A stretch of 41,710 nt of DNA from an uncultured Oscillospiraceae bacterium (GTDB lineage: Bacteria; Bacillota; Clostridia; Oscillospirales; Oscillospiraceae). Both the position numbers and the translations under genes were made by a program. The notes beneath the pieces are model-generated. The model saw only the letters and a list, made by a program, of their open reading frames with translations. It was not told the origin of the DNA and made no database searches. The stretch lies in assembly GCA_905234425.1 (NCBI GenBank), contig CAJOHR010000007.1, positions 1-41,710 on the forward strand. Reading direction: 5' to 3'. Shown one piece after another: positions 16,335 to 25,074 of the stretch. Each line of letters starts with the position of its first letter. The stretch's first letter is position 1.

Positions 16335-17411
16335 TTATGCGCCGAGAAGACACTGATCAAAGGCGAACAGCGTCTCGTTGATCTCAAAAATGTCGTATCG
16401 GCCCTTCCTGATGAAATACTCAATGATGATGTCGAATTTGCTGCTGTGGGAGAGGGCGAAACCGGCCTTCCGAAGCAGCTCCTCCGTCTCCGGCATGCTG
16501 AGCTCCAGAGAGATGGCAAAGGCGATGGCCGTCTGCTTGCTGGGCTTATACTGGACATTGCTGCGGATTTTGGAGAACAGCTTCCGGTCAATGTTGGCCT
16601 TTTTGTAACATTCCACGTCGGAAAGGCCTTTCTCGTCGATCTTCCTGAGAAGCATCTGGGAAAAGCTCTCGTCTATGTTCGACAGCATATCTGTCAGGTT
16701 GGCCGTGGTTTCCTCCGCCCGGAATTCGCTCCTTCCGGCGGCTTCGTTTCGCCTGCGACGGGCGGTCTTTTCCGCCTTGACAGAGGATAAAACGCTGTTT
16801 AGAGGAACAGACGGGGGCGTGTAATCCTGTGTGCCCTGATCGGGCTCCGGGGACAGGAGGATGCTGTCTCCGCTTGCCTGCGTCTCCACATAGAATTCGT
16901 CGATGAATTCGGCAATATCCGCCGTCAACTCCCGGCTGATCTGAAAGCTGCGCCTGTCGTAGACCACCAGATAGACCAGCATTTCGTGATCCAGAAGAAA
17001 TCGGCTGATCTCCCGGACGGCAATGGCCAGGGCGTCCTCCTTCGGATATCTGTAGGCCCCGGCGGAGATCAGGGGAAAGGCGACGGATTCGCATTCCTTT
17101 TCTGCCGCAAGGGTCAGAGATGTGCGGTAGCAGGAGGCCAGCAGCTCCGGTTCATGGCGCCTGCCGCCCTGCCAGACGGGGCCGACGGTGTGGATCACAT
17201 ATCGGCTGGGGAGGCGGTAACCCTTTGTGACCTTGGCGTCCCCGGGCATGCAGCCGCCGAGCTTCCGGCATTCAGCCAGCAGTTGAGGCCCGGCGGCGGC
17301 ATGGATGGCGCCGTCCACCCCGCCCCCACCCAGCAGAGAGGAATTGGCGGCGTTCACAATGGCGTCCACCCGCATGTTTGTGATGTCATTTCGGACGATT
17401 AGCAGCGGCAT
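16335..17411 (-). CDS. Macro-domain protein with C-terminal HTH-like domain
   Basis: 358 residues. Residues 1-165 are an ADP-ribose-binding macro domain: [32 protein letters not shown], and [12 protein letters not shown]. Such domains bind or remove ADP-ribose or O-acetyl-ADP-ribose. After a linker (about 170-240) comes a helical domain (245-358: [45 protein letters not shown]) that looks like an XRE-type fold and recurs beside macro domains in Firmicutes; its role is not known to me. The ATG follows AAGGAG. It is the last gene of an operon with hexokinase and a GGDEF protein, 14 bases after the hexokinase stop. Confidence 0.85.
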   Translation of the reverse strand: MPLLIVRNDITNMRVDAIVNAANSSLLGGGGVDGAIHAAAGPQLLAECRKLGGCMPGDAKVTKGYRLPSRYVIHTVGPVWQGGRRHEPELLASCYRTSLTLAAEKECESVAFPLISAGAYRYPKEDALAIAVREISRFLLDHEMLVYLVVYDRRSFQISRELTADIAEFIDEFYVETQASGDSILLSPEPDQGTQDYTPPSVPLNSVLSSVKAEKTARRRRNEAAGRSEFRAEETTANLTDMLSNIDESFSQMLLRKIDEKGLSDVECYKKANIDRKLFSKIRSNVQYKPSKQTAIAFAISLELSMPETEELLRKAGFALSHSSKFDIIIEYFIRKGRYDIFEINETLFAFDQCLLGA

Positions 17412-17425
17412 GATCGAAAAACTCC

Positions 17426-18653
17426 TTACATCAGGGCTGCCGCCGCCGCGCCATAGAGATTCGCGTTGTTGGCGGAGATGAATTCAAAGCTTCTGCCTCG
17501 CGCCTCCGCGGAGAACGCCTTCATATACCTGCTGATCTGATTGTGATAGGACTGGCATTTCCAGAAGGTGGAGCCCTCAGCCACGATGCATGTGGGCTTG
17601 TCCCGTCCCGCGTCTGCCTGCTCCAGAATGGCGGTGAGCAGGACCGCCAGCATTTTCGCGGCCCGGTCCACGCAGGTCTCCGTCAGCACACGCATGCGGG
17701 CCTGGTCCGTTTCGCTCTGGCAGGCGGAGAGAAGAGCGCCGCTCCGGCCCGTCAGGAACCCGCTGACCGCCGCCATATCAAAGGGAGGCAGGGCCTCAAT
17801 GCGTTCCGCGCATTCGCCGGTAAACAGTCCCTCTCTGGCAGCACCCCGGAGAGCCGCGCCGATGACAGATCCCAGATATCCGCCGGAGACCATCTTCTCG
17901 ATCTGATGATCCCCGGGATTTGCGGAGGCCTCGTCCACCTCCAGGTCAAAGGTCCCCCGGGCGAAGCCGTCATAGCCGCCGGACTCCATGTTGATGATCA
18001 TGTTCTTTGTGGGCTCCACATAGCAGGTGTTCATGCCGGTGCCCAGAATAAATCCGATGTAGGTGTCATACAGGCTCCGGTCCGCCTGGGCATAGCCGCC
18101 CATGAGGGTGGCTACGGTGTCATTGAGCAGGACAGTCTGACGGATGCTGCAGCAGTACTTCCTGTTCAGCAGGTCTGCCAGCGCTTTGCACACCAGCTTT
18201 CCCACAGAGCCGCTGATGCGGATCTCCTTGTTGAAAACGATCACCTCGCCGTCGGTCTCCGGCGTGATCCTGGCAGGGAAGGAGAAGCAGAAGCCCAGCT
18301 TGTCGGTCTTGACCGCATAGGGAAGCACCGCCTGGGCCAGCTCCTCCAGAAACTCCTCCCAGGTCAGAGCGCTCTTTGTGCCGGGCATGGGGAAATGCCG
18401 GTCATCCAGGACCTTGGGGCCCTGGGGCGTGAAGGTCACAAGGGCGGTCCGAAGGTTGGTGCCGCCGGCGTCCAGAACTGCCACAGGCGCGTTCAGCGGA
18501 AGCTCGGATGCGGGATTGATATTGGCGGGCAGCATCATGATGCTGGAGGGTTCGCCCCTGCATGGCCGCCCGGATGGAGGCGACGCCCCGGGCAGGGTCC
18601 ACAGAATCCGGGTGCATGCCGTGGTTCTTTAAAAACTGAATCATCTTATCCAT
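17426..18653 (-). CDS. Hexokinase-family sugar kinase, frameshifted near the N-terminus
   Basis: Eukaryote-type hexokinase fold, phosphorylating a hexose with [15 protein letters not shown] (phosphate 1), [22 protein letters not shown] (catalytic Asp), [14 protein letters not shown] (phosphate 2) and [10 protein letters not shown]. The frame carrying these begins at ATG 18538, which has no ribosome binding site. The family's N-terminal segment ([16 protein letters not shown]) lies upstream in another frame, starting at ATG 18653 after AGGAGA. The frames join if one base is removed near a GGGG run (18555-18561), giving ...[14 protein letters not shown]. This is a real inactivating frameshift, slippage, or a sequencing error. 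It sits between the Cache-GGDEF gene and the macro gene in one operon. Confidence 0.82.
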
Positions 18654-18692
18654 GTTGTCGTCTCCTGTCATAAGTAAGCTCGGAGCCTTCGA

Positions 18693-20051
18693 TCAACGCT
18701 CCTGATCCCGGATGCTGTCCCGGTGGTGGAATTCGTCCTTCTTTTCATACATCAGATCGTCCGCTCTTGTAAACACCGCCTGGAAGGAGGCGTCGGTTTC
18801 TGACCGGAAATTGGTTGCGCCGATGGAGAGGGAAAGGGCGGCGCCGTCCCGGCTGCGGGATTCGTTGCATTGCAGGATCTGCTGATCCACAAGGTCCAGC
18901 ATTTTCTGGATCTCCCGTTCCGAAACGCCCTCCGCAAGCACCAGGAATTCATCGCCGCCGATGCGATAAGTGCGCTCGGAGCCGAAGATGCTTTCGATGG
19001 CCTTGGCGGCGCTGCAGATCACCCGGTCTCCCGTGGCGTGACCGTAGCGGTCGTTGATCTGCTTCAGACCGTTGATGTCAAATACGATCAGATAAAAGTC
19101 TGCGGTTTTGTCGAGAATGCCCGGCCCCAGACGGTTCTGGGCCTCGATATAGGCTGAGGTGTTCCGCACGCCGGTGAGGGCGTCCGTATAGGCCATGGTG
19201 TGGGCGTAGGCCAGGAAGTCCTTCATCTCCTCCTGCATATAGTGGATCCTGGAGCCCAGAGCCTCGATCTCGTCGCCGCTGTCAAACTCCGGCGGAGACC
19301 GGTCCGCCATTGCGGCGCTGAAGGAGGAATTGGACAGAAACTCATCCGCCAGGGCGTCCACATCGGAGGAAAGGGCGGAAAGCTCTGTATTCAGGCTGTC
19401 CAGACGCGTTTGGATCTTCCTGGTGAAGAACAGAACGATAATGCCGCCGCCCAGAATGAATAATCCGATGATGATGGGGATGAACAGGGTGTGGCGCCGG
19501 ACCTCCTCGCCGTACCAGGTGGAGTCAAAATCCACGCCGATGATCCCCGCAATATTCTCTCTGGAATCGAAAATGGGGCAGTAGGCGCTGTAGAAGTTAC
19601 CCCACTCATCCTCCGCAGGCTCGTCATCTACAGAGGGAATCCCAACGGAAGCCTTTCGCAGCGCCTCGGTGACCAAAACCTCTTCGCCGAATTCCGCGGG
19701 ATTCTTCGGGTCCGCATCCACCGTAAAGATAAATCTGTCCTTGCCCACCTTCCGAACCGCATAGATATACTCGATATCCACGTTGTTCTGAAATACAGTC
19801 AGATCCTTTAGAACTTCCTGATAGGCAGGGGAGCCCACGTCCTCCTCGGCCAGCGTCCCGATGACGTCGCCGTTCACCAGCCCGGCGGCAGTTCGGGTGA
19901 TGTCCAGCATGTTGTTTCGCACCAGAGACTCCACGGTTGCGCTGGTCTGATGCATCATCACAAGTCCCAGAATGATATTTGTCAGCAACAGAAGCCCGCC
20001 GAACAGCAGAACATACTGCATGGTAACGCCGTACCGCTTCGTTTTCTTCAT
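18693..20051 (-). CDS. Cache-domain membrane diguanylate cyclase
   Basis: 452 residues. Transmembrane helices at about 12-33 and 188-209 flank an extracellular sensor (about 35-185) with the YIYAVRK...VDADP and FYSAYCPIFD...GVDFD pattern of Cache domains, which bind small molecules. A HAMP-like linker leads to a GGDEF domain with AYTDALTGVRN and an intact GGDEF at 365-369. The residues five before GGDEF are FGSE, so the RxxD inhibitory site is missing, unlike the other cyclase in this window. It should make cyclic di-GMP. The start ATG 20051 follows GGGAGAG. The hexokinase gene starts 39 bases after its stop with no terminator between. Confidence 0.9.
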   Translation of the reverse strand: MKKTKRYGVTMQYVLLFGGLLLLTNIILGLVMMHQTSATVESLVRNNMLDITRTAAGLVNGDVIGTLAEEDVGSPAYQEVLKDLTVFQNNVDIEYIYAVRKVGKDRFIFTVDADPKNPAEFGEEVLVTEALRKASVGIPSVDDEPAEDEWGNFYSAYCPIFDSRENIAGIIGVDFDSTWYGEEVRRHTLFIPIIIGLFILGGGIIVLFFTRKIQTRLDSLNTELSALSSDVDALADEFLSNSSFSAAMADRSPPEFDSGDEIEALGSRIHYMQEEMKDFLAYAHTMAYTDALTGVRNTSAYIEAQNRLGPGILDKTADFYLIVFDINGLKQINDRYGHATGDRVICSAAKAIESIFGSERTYRIGGDEFLVLAEGVSEREIQKMLDLVDQQILQCNESRSRDGAALSLSIGATNFRSETDASFQAVFTRADDLMYEKKDEFHHRDSIRDQER

Positions 20052-20211
20052 ACGGTCACTCTCCCGGTGTCATGTCTGTTCCCGTAACTGCCTGGGATGC
20101 AGAGCGGCAATCACACAGATGGAGCCCACACCCCACTCTATAGTTTACTGCGTTCCGGCGCGATTGTCCATGAAAAAATCGCGGGATTCACATATTTTTT
20201 CCATCAGAGAG

Positions 20212-20249
20212 AGGAAAAAGCGCCCGTCCTCAAAAAACGAGAACGGGCG
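20212..20249 (-). terminator. Terminator of the MFS transporter gene
   Basis: CGCCCGT (20221-20227) pairs with ACGGGCG (20243-20249), with a possible inner CTC/GAG. On the minus strand CTTTTTCC follows. Confidence 0.75.
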
Positions 20250-20265
20250 GAAATAATGACGGGTT

Positions 20266-21471
20266 TTACGGCTTCCGAATCAGGAAATTCAGGATCAGGG
20301 AGACGATGCCCATGACGATCACCATGACGAAGGTATGTCCAAATGCGCCGCCTGCGGCGTCCACCAGCGCGGCGGAGATCATGGGACCGATGATGGCCGC
20401 AGGAATGGAAACCAGATTGCAGGTGGAGAAATTCTCCGCGTAGTGCTTGTTTCCGTAGAAGCTCCGGACCAGAGACGCCTGGATGGTGATGCCGCCGCCA
20501 TAGCAGACGCCTGCCAGCAGCATGCCGATCAGCACCGGAGGGAACGCGTTCCCGGCGTTGCCGATGACCATGAGGACGCCGGAGGCGATGATGACGCCGT
20601 TGGCCAGGAACATGGTGACCTTCCAGCCAAACCGATCCATGGATGCGCCCACCGCCAGCCGTCCGCCGCTGCTGAACACAGATACAAGCAATCCCACGGT
20701 GGCGGCCGCCCCGAAGAATTTGGCGATGCTGGAGGCATTATTGATGACCAGCATGCCCGTGGCGCTCATGCAGAGATTCCAGAAGAAATAGATCCAGAAG
20801 GAGGGCCGGCGGACCATCTCCGAGGGCGCGTAGTCCTTGGCGCCGGCGACCACGGCCTTTTGCCGGGCAGAGGGGAGCGCGTCGTCTTTTTCCGGCGCCC
20901 GCAGAACAAAGCTGCCGAGCACAAGAACCGCCAGACACGCCACACCCAGAATGCGGAACACGGAGAAAAGACCTATGGCCGGGATCAGCTTGTCCGCCGC
21001 CAGCCCGATGATCAGGCTGCCGAAGCCAAAGCAGGCGAGAATAATGCCGGAGATCATGCCGTCCTTGTCCGGGAACCAGCTGTTCACGCCGGAGAGCACG
21101 GTGGTGTAGCCGATTCCCACGCCGAAGCCGGTAAAGCCGCCGTAGAAGATATAGAGAAGTGCAAGGGCCAGACCCTGGTTGCCCTTGGGCAGGAAGGAGA
21201 TCACAAGGAAGCCCACGAACATCATGACGCCGGCCAGAATGGCCAGATAGCGATGCCGGATGCGCTTGAGGAGCCGTCCGCCCACGAAGCCGCCCATGGC
21301 GAAGGCGATCATCATAATGGTGAAGGTCAGGCTGAGCTGCTTCTGATCCCAGGGGAATTCCTCAGCCAGAGAGGTTTTAAAGTAGCTCCAGGCGTAGATT
21401 GTGCCCAGGAAGAGGAGCATAACTGCGCCCACTACCACATATTTCGTGCGATTTTGAACTTTGCTTTCCAT
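20266..21471 (-). CDS. OFA-type MFS transporter (oxalate/formate antiporter family)
   Basis: 401 residues with about 12 hydrophobic helices, a charged central loop (APEKDDALPSARQK) and the family's features: GTIYAWSYFKTSLAEEF, GGFVGGRLLKR, GFGVGIGYTTVLSGVNSWFPDK and GRLAVGASMDRFGWK. OFA members exchange or take up small carboxylates such as oxalate, formate or pyruvate; the substrate here is unknown. The ATG follows AAGGGCGAG. It is monocistronic, with a minus-strand promoter and a palindromic site upstream. Confidence 0.88.
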   Translation of the reverse strand: MESKVQNRTKYVVVGAVMLLFLGTIYAWSYFKTSLAEEFPWDQKQLSLTFTIMMIAFAMGGFVGGRLLKRIRHRYLAILAGVMMFVGFLVISFLPKGNQGLALALLYIFYGGFTGFGVGIGYTTVLSGVNSWFPDKDGMISGIILACFGFGSLIIGLAADKLIPAIGLFSVFRILGVACLAVLVLGSFVLRAPEKDDALPSARQKAVVAGAKDYAPSEMVRRPSFWIYFFWNLCMSATGMLVINNASSIAKFFGAAATVGLLVSVFSSGGRLAVGASMDRFGWKVTMFLANGVIIASGVLMVIGNAGNAFPPVLIGMLLAGVCYGGGITIQASLVRSFYGNKHYAENFSTCNLVSIPAAIIGPMISAALVDAAGGAFGHTFVMVIVMGIVSLILNFLIRKP

Positions 21472-21512
21472 GTTTCTCGCCCTTTCTGTGTTTGATCCGA
21501 TCTAACTATCTC

Positions 21513-21556
21513 ATATTAGCCGATCCTTGCGAAAAACGCAAGCATAACGGTTATGC
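21513..21556 (-). promoter_or_regulatory. MFS promoter with adjacent palindromic operator candidate
   Basis: On the minus strand TTGCGT (21541-21536) and TAATAT (21518-21513) are 17 bases apart. Abutting the -35 is a perfect 15-base palindrome GCATAA-CGG-TTATGC (21542-21556), next to a second short hairpin CTTGCG/CGCAAG (21526-21542). Confidence 0.55.
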
Positions 21557-21624
21557 AAAAAAGAGAAAGCATCCATGCAAAACGGGCATAAAACGGCCAG
21601 TGTGAAAAAAACAGGAAGGAGCGG

Positions 21625-21653
21625 TTGCAAACGCCCTCCGTTTTTGGTATAGT
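21625..21653 (+). promoter_or_regulatory. Promoter of the cyclophilin lipoprotein gene
   Basis: TTGCAA (21625-21630) and TATAGT (21648-21653) are 17 bases apart, about 45 bases upstream of the ATG. Confidence 0.7.
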
Positions 21654-21697
21654 AATTTAGATTTCGCGCGAACCGTGCGTATTTGGAGGAAGAAGCG

Positions 21698-22342
21698 ATG
21701 AAACGAATGAAGAAGACACTGGCGATCCTGCTGGCGTTTGTTATGATTCTGGGAGCCCTCGCCGGCTGCGGCGACAAAAAGAATCCCATGGCGACCCTGA
21801 CCCTGGAGGACGGAGACGAGATCCTGATCTATCTCTATCCCGACAAAGCCCCCAATACCGTGGCGAATTTCATCTCTCTGGCAAACTCCGGCTTCTATGA
21901 CGGACTGACCTTCCACCGCGTGGTGGAGGATTTTGTCATGCAGGGCGGATCTCCCGACGGCACCGGCGCCGGCGGACCGGGCTATACCATCGACGGTGAG
22001 TTTGCCGACAACGGCTTCAAAAAGAACGATGTGAAGATGGAGGAGGGCGTCATTGCCATGGCCCGCTTCGGCGGTACGGACGACGCCAGCGAGGAAGCCT
22101 ATAATTCTGCGGGCAGCCAGTTCTTCATTCTGATGAAGGACAAGGACAGCCTCCAGGGCCAGTATGCCGCCTTCGGGAAGGTGTTCTCCGGCATGAACGT
22201 GCTAAAGAAGCTCAGCATGCGGGATACGGACTCCAAGGACCGGCCCCGGGAGCCCATTGTGATCAAGTCCATCCGGGTGGAGACCTACGGCGTAAGCTAC
22301 GGCGAGCCTGTCACCACCCCCAAGGAGGAGACGGCGGCCTGA
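21698..22342 (+). CDS. Cyclophilin-type peptidyl-prolyl isomerase lipoprotein
   Basis: 214 residues. The lipoprotein signal peptide ends in LAGC. The cyclophilin domain shows NTVANFISLANSGFYDGLTFHRVV, FVMQGGSPDGTG, and SAGSQFFILM, the usual active-site segments. It should speed folding of exported proteins on the outer face of the membrane. The start is ATG 21698 after GGAGG; an in-frame TTG at 21683 overlaps that site. A 12-bp hairpin follows before sfsA. Confidence 0.92.
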   Translation: MKRMKKTLAILLAFVMILGALAGCGDKKNPMATLTLEDGDEILIYLYPDKAPNTVANFISLANSGFYDGLTFHRVVEDFVMQGGSPDGTGAGGPGYTIDGEFADNGFKKNDVKMEEGVIAMARFGGTDDASEEAYNSAGSQFFILMKDKDSLQGQYAAFGKVFSGMNVLKKLSMRDTDSKDRPREPIVIKSIRVETYGVSYGEPVTTPKEETAA

Positions 22343-22356
22343 TATCAAATCCATCT

Positions 22357-22404
22357 GAGCCTGTCATGGGACGCCCGGACGCAGCGGGCGGACATGGCAG
22401 GCTC
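22357..22404 (+). terminator. Large two-tier hairpin between cyclophilin and sfsA
   Basis: The outer stem GAGCCTGTCATG/CATGGCAGGCTC (22357-22368 with 22393-22404, one G-T pair) encloses an inner stem CGCCCG/CGGGCG. No T-run follows, so it may be a processing or attenuation structure rather than a strong terminator. Confidence 0.5.
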
Positions 22405-22427
22405 TCCTTGCGGAAAGGGTGATCTGC

Positions 22428-23120
22428 GTGCAGTATTCGGATATGCGGGAGGGAAGGTTTCTCTCCCGGCCCAATCGCTTCATCGCCATGGTGGAGATCG
22501 ACGGAACCGTGGAGACGGTCCATGTGAAAAACACAGGCCGCTGCCGGGAGCTGCTGCAGCCCGGCGCCCGGGTCTGGTGCGCCGCCGCAAAGGATCCGGC
22601 CAGAAAGACGAAGTTCGACCTGATCACCGTGGAAAAGGGCGAATATCTCGTCAATATGGATTCCCAGGCCCCCAACCGGGCGGCAGGGGAGTGGCTGGCC
22701 CGTGGCGGCTTGGGAGCATGGGATCTGATCCGGCCGGAGACCACCTTCGGAACCTCCCGGTTCGACTTCTATCTGGATCGGAAGGGCAGGGGCATGTTCC
22801 TGGAGGTAAAGGGCGTGACCCTGGAGGAGGGCGGTGTGTGCCGGTTTCCGGATGCTCCAACGGATCGCGGCGCAAAGCATCTCCGAGAGCTGATCGAGGC
22901 GAAAAACGCCGGGTATGAGGCCGGGGTGCTCTTTGTGATCCAAATGACGCCTGTGATCCGGCTGGAGCCCAACGACGCCACCGATCCCGTGTTCGGAGAC
23001 GCCCTGCGTCAGGCTGCCGCCGCAGGCGTCCATGTGTGGGCGGTGGACTGCCGGATCACGCCGGATACCATGGAACTGAAAGACTTTGTGCCGGTGGTCC
23101 TCGAAGGAGAAACGCCTTGA
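22428..23120 (+). CDS. sfsA: SfsA-family nuclease
   Basis: 230 residues. REGRFLSRPNRFIAMVEIDG, HVKNTGRCRELL, DSQAPNRAAGEWL, and FGTSRFDFYL...FLEVKGVTLEEGGVCRFPDAPTDRG are SfsA signatures. The family has an OB-like part and a PD-(D/E)xK-like core (EVKG) and is annotated as a DNA/RNA nuclease; its older name refers to sugar fermentation in E. coli. The likely start is GTG 22428, which places QYSDMREG at the N-terminus as in relatives, with AAAGGGTGAT upstream; GTG 22419 is an alternative. Confidence 0.9.
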   Translation: MQYSDMREGRFLSRPNRFIAMVEIDGTVETVHVKNTGRCRELLQPGARVWCAAAKDPARKTKFDLITVEKGEYLVNMDSQAPNRAAGEWLARGGLGAWDLIRPETTFGTSRFDFYLDRKGRGMFLEVKGVTLEEGGVCRFPDAPTDRGAKHLRELIEAKNAGYEAGVLFVIQMTPVIRLEPNDATDPVFGDALRQAAAAGVHVWAVDCRITPDTMELKDFVPVVLEGETP

Positions 23121-23145
23121 CTTCCCGCAGGCATTTCCCTAAAAT
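23117..23145 (+). promoter_or_regulatory. Promoter of the LysR-ubiX-lpdD operon
   Basis: TTGACT (23117-23122) and TAAAAT (23140-23145) are exactly 17 bases apart; the -35 overlaps the sfsA stop. Confidence 0.65.
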
Positions 23146-23177
23146 GTAGAAAAGGTTTGGAAAAAGGGGGAAACGTT

Positions 23178-24062
23178 ATGGAGCTGGAATACCTCTATGA
23201 GTTCACGGTGATCGCCCAGCTTGAGAGCTTTTCCCGGGCGGCGGAGGAGCTGTGCATTTCCCAGTCCTCTCTGTCCAAGCACGTTCTGGCCCTGGAGCGG
23301 GAGCTTGGGGTGTCTCTGCTGCAGCGGGGCTCCCGTCGGGTGACGCTGACCCCCACCGGGGCGAAGATCATGCCCATGGCGCGGGAGATCAGCCGGCTCA
23401 AGGACGGGATCCGGGCCGCGGCGGAAGAGCAGACCAGAAGAGAAAAAGGGACCCTGGCCCTGGCCTCCATCCCTGTTATGGCCCAGTACAACATTACCGG
23501 CCTGCTGGCGGACTTCCGGCGGGAGCATCCCAAGGTGGCGCTGGAGATCACGGAATGCGAGCAGCAGGAGCTCCGGGAGCTTTTGGAGAAGGGGACCTGT
23601 CAAATCGCCTTTGCCAGGCGCGGCCTGGAGGACTGGGAGGATCTGGAGAGCCTGGAGTTCTGCCGGGACGAGCTGGTGGCGGTGGCGCCTCTGGACCATC
23701 CCCTGTCCAAACGGGATCGGATCGAACCGGAAGTGCTGAAGGGGGAACCGCTGCTGTTCCTGGATCAGCAGACGGGCTTTCACCATCTGTATACGGCGCT
23801 CTGCCGCGGCGCAGGCTTTGTGCCCAACATCGCCTATACGGGCCGTCGGCCTGAGAACATCATTGAGCTGGCAGCCCAGGGGATGGGCGTGGCGCTGGTC
23901 ATGGGCCGTCATGTGCGGTATCTGGACCATCCCGGTGTCAAAGCGATCCCCTTTGCGCCGGCTGTGGACAGCGCCGTGTGCCTGATCCGGCGGAAGGATC
24001 GGGCGCTTTCCGAGCTTCCAAAAGCGTTCTGGGAGTTTGTGGAGCAGCGGGCGGAAGAATAG
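23178..24062 (+). CDS. LysR-family transcriptional regulator
   Basis: 294 residues. The N-terminal winged helix (FTVIAQLESFSRAAEELCISQSSLSKHVLALERELGV) is typical, followed by the linker helix and a periplasmic-binding-protein-like effector domain (about 90-290: GTLALASIPVMAQYNI, ARRGLEDWEDLES, GMGVALVM). The start is ATG 23178 after AAAGGGGG. It lies 23 bases upstream of ubiX in the same direction, so it may control the ubiX-lpdD pair from within its own operon; related LysR proteins regulate phenolic acid decarboxylase genes. Confidence 0.92.
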   Translation: MELEYLYEFTVIAQLESFSRAAEELCISQSSLSKHVLALERELGVSLLQRGSRRVTLTPTGAKIMPMAREISRLKDGIRAAAEEQTRREKGTLALASIPVMAQYNITGLLADFRREHPKVALEITECEQQELRELLEKGTCQIAFARRGLEDWEDLESLEFCRDELVAVAPLDHPLSKRDRIEPEVLKGEPLLFLDQQTGFHHLYTALCRGAGFVPNIAYTGRRPENIIELAAQGMGVALVMGRHVRYLDHPGVKAIPFAPAVDSAVCLIRRKDRALSELPKAFWEFVEQRAEE

Positions 24063-24085
24063 AACGGAGGGAGAATGGGGACGGT

Positions 24086-24649
24086 ATGGAAAATCAAAGA
24101 CTGATCATCGGCATCACAGGCGCATCCGGCGCGCCCCTGGCCCTGGCCCTCCTGGACCGGCTCATGGATTTCCCGGATGTGGAGCGCCATGTGATCCTTT
24201 CGGAGTGCGGCGAAATGACGCTGAACCATGAAACGGGCCTGGGCAGGGAAGCGCTTGCGGCGAAGTGCACCAGACTGTATAGAGAAAATGAGTTCGGAGC
24301 GCCGCCCGCCAGCGGCAGCTTCCGCACTCTGGGCATGGTGATCATTCCCTGTAGCATGAAGTCCGTGGCCGGCGTGGTATCGGGCTACTGTGAAAACCTG
24401 CTGCTTCGGGCGGCGGACGTCACCATGAAGGAGCGCCGCACCCTGGTGCTGGTGCCCCGGGAGTGCCCCATGAGCACCCTGCATCTTCGGAACCTGACGG
24501 CGGCCAGTGAGCTGGGTGCCGTCGTGATCCCGCCGGTGGCGGCTTACTACAATAAACCTGAAACTCTGGAGGAGGTCCACGACCAGATCGCGTTTCGGAT
24601 CCTCAGCCGGTTCGGCCTGGGGGAGGGAAAGGAGTGGAGGGGACTGTGA
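24086..24649 (+). CDS. UbiX-family flavin prenyltransferase
   Basis: 187 residues. IIGITGASGAPLALALLD (FMN phosphate loop), VIIPCSMKSVAGVVSGYCENLLLRAADVTMKERRTLVLVPRECPMS and VIPPVAAYYNKP are characteristic. UbiX adds a prenyl group to FMN, making the cofactor for UbiD-type decarboxylases. The start is ATG 24086 with GGAGGGAG upstream. The LpdD-like gene overlaps its end. The UbiD partner is not in the window. Confidence 0.93.
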   Translation: MENQRLIIGITGASGAPLALALLDRLMDFPDVERHVILSECGEMTLNHETGLGREALAAKCTRLYRENEFGAPPASGSFRTLGMVIIPCSMKSVAGVVSGYCENLLLRAADVTMKERRTLVLVPRECPMSTLHLRNLTAASELGAVVIPPVAAYYNKPETLEEVHDQIAFRILSRFGLGEGKEWRGL

Positions 24650-24981
24650 CCGTGCTGGAGGAGTCCTGCCTGGGCCTGCCCATCACGGCCCGCATGGAAC
24701 ATCTGGATGATGGAATAACCGTTCTGCTCACCGGCGGAAGCCGGACCCATGTGGGAGCGGTGAGCGTGGCGGACCCCGGAAAGCAAACGGAGACCATAAC
24801 CTTCCCCGGCCACAGAGATCAGGCGGTGTCCGAGCCCTGGGCAGAAGCGATTTCAGTAAAGTCGGGTGTTCGCGCAGCCGTGATCTGCGGTATCCACTAC
24901 GACAACGCAACAAATCAGGATATTCGGCGCATTCTGGAGGTTATGGACCGGCTGCTGTCGGACCTGCTGAAAACACTGTAG
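24634..24981 (+). CDS. LpdD-like prenylated-flavin chaperone
   Basis: 115 residues, no signal peptide. The segments ITVLLTGGSRTHVGAVSVADP, ITFPGHRDQAVSEPWAEAIS and AAVICGIHYDNATNQDIRRIL match the small LpdD family found next to UbiX homologues in gallate and protocatechuate decarboxylase operons, thought to handle the prenylated flavin. Overlap with ubiX supports a joint role. The start is GTG 24634 (GGGAGGGAAA upstream); GTG 24646, which overlaps the ubiX stop as GTGA with GGAGGGG before it, is equally plausible. Confidence 0.72.
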   Translation: MEGTVTVLEESCLGLPITARMEHLDDGITVLLTGGSRTHVGAVSVADPGKQTETITFPGHRDQAVSEPWAEAISVKSGVRAAVICGIHYDNATNQDIRRILEVMDRLLSDLLKTL

Positions 24982-24983
24982 CG

Positions 24984-25020
24984 AAAGGGGCAGACACACC
25001 GGGTCCGCCTCTTTCATTTC
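24984..25020 (+). terminator. Terminator after lpdD
   Basis: A 12-position stem (24984-24995 with 25003-25014, one mismatch and one G-T pair) has a 7-base loop, then a T-rich ATTTCATT tail. Confidence 0.65.
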
Positions 25021-25021
25021 A

Positions 25022-25050
25022 TTGACAATTTTTCGTGCAGCGGGTACAAT
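25022..25050 (+). promoter_or_regulatory. Consensus promoter of the deacetylase lipoprotein gene
   Basis: A perfect TTGACA (25022-25027) and TACAAT (25045-25050) are 17 bases apart, the strongest-looking promoter in the window. Confidence 0.85.
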
Positions 25051-25074
25051 AGCACGAAAGACGGAGGTGTGAAG

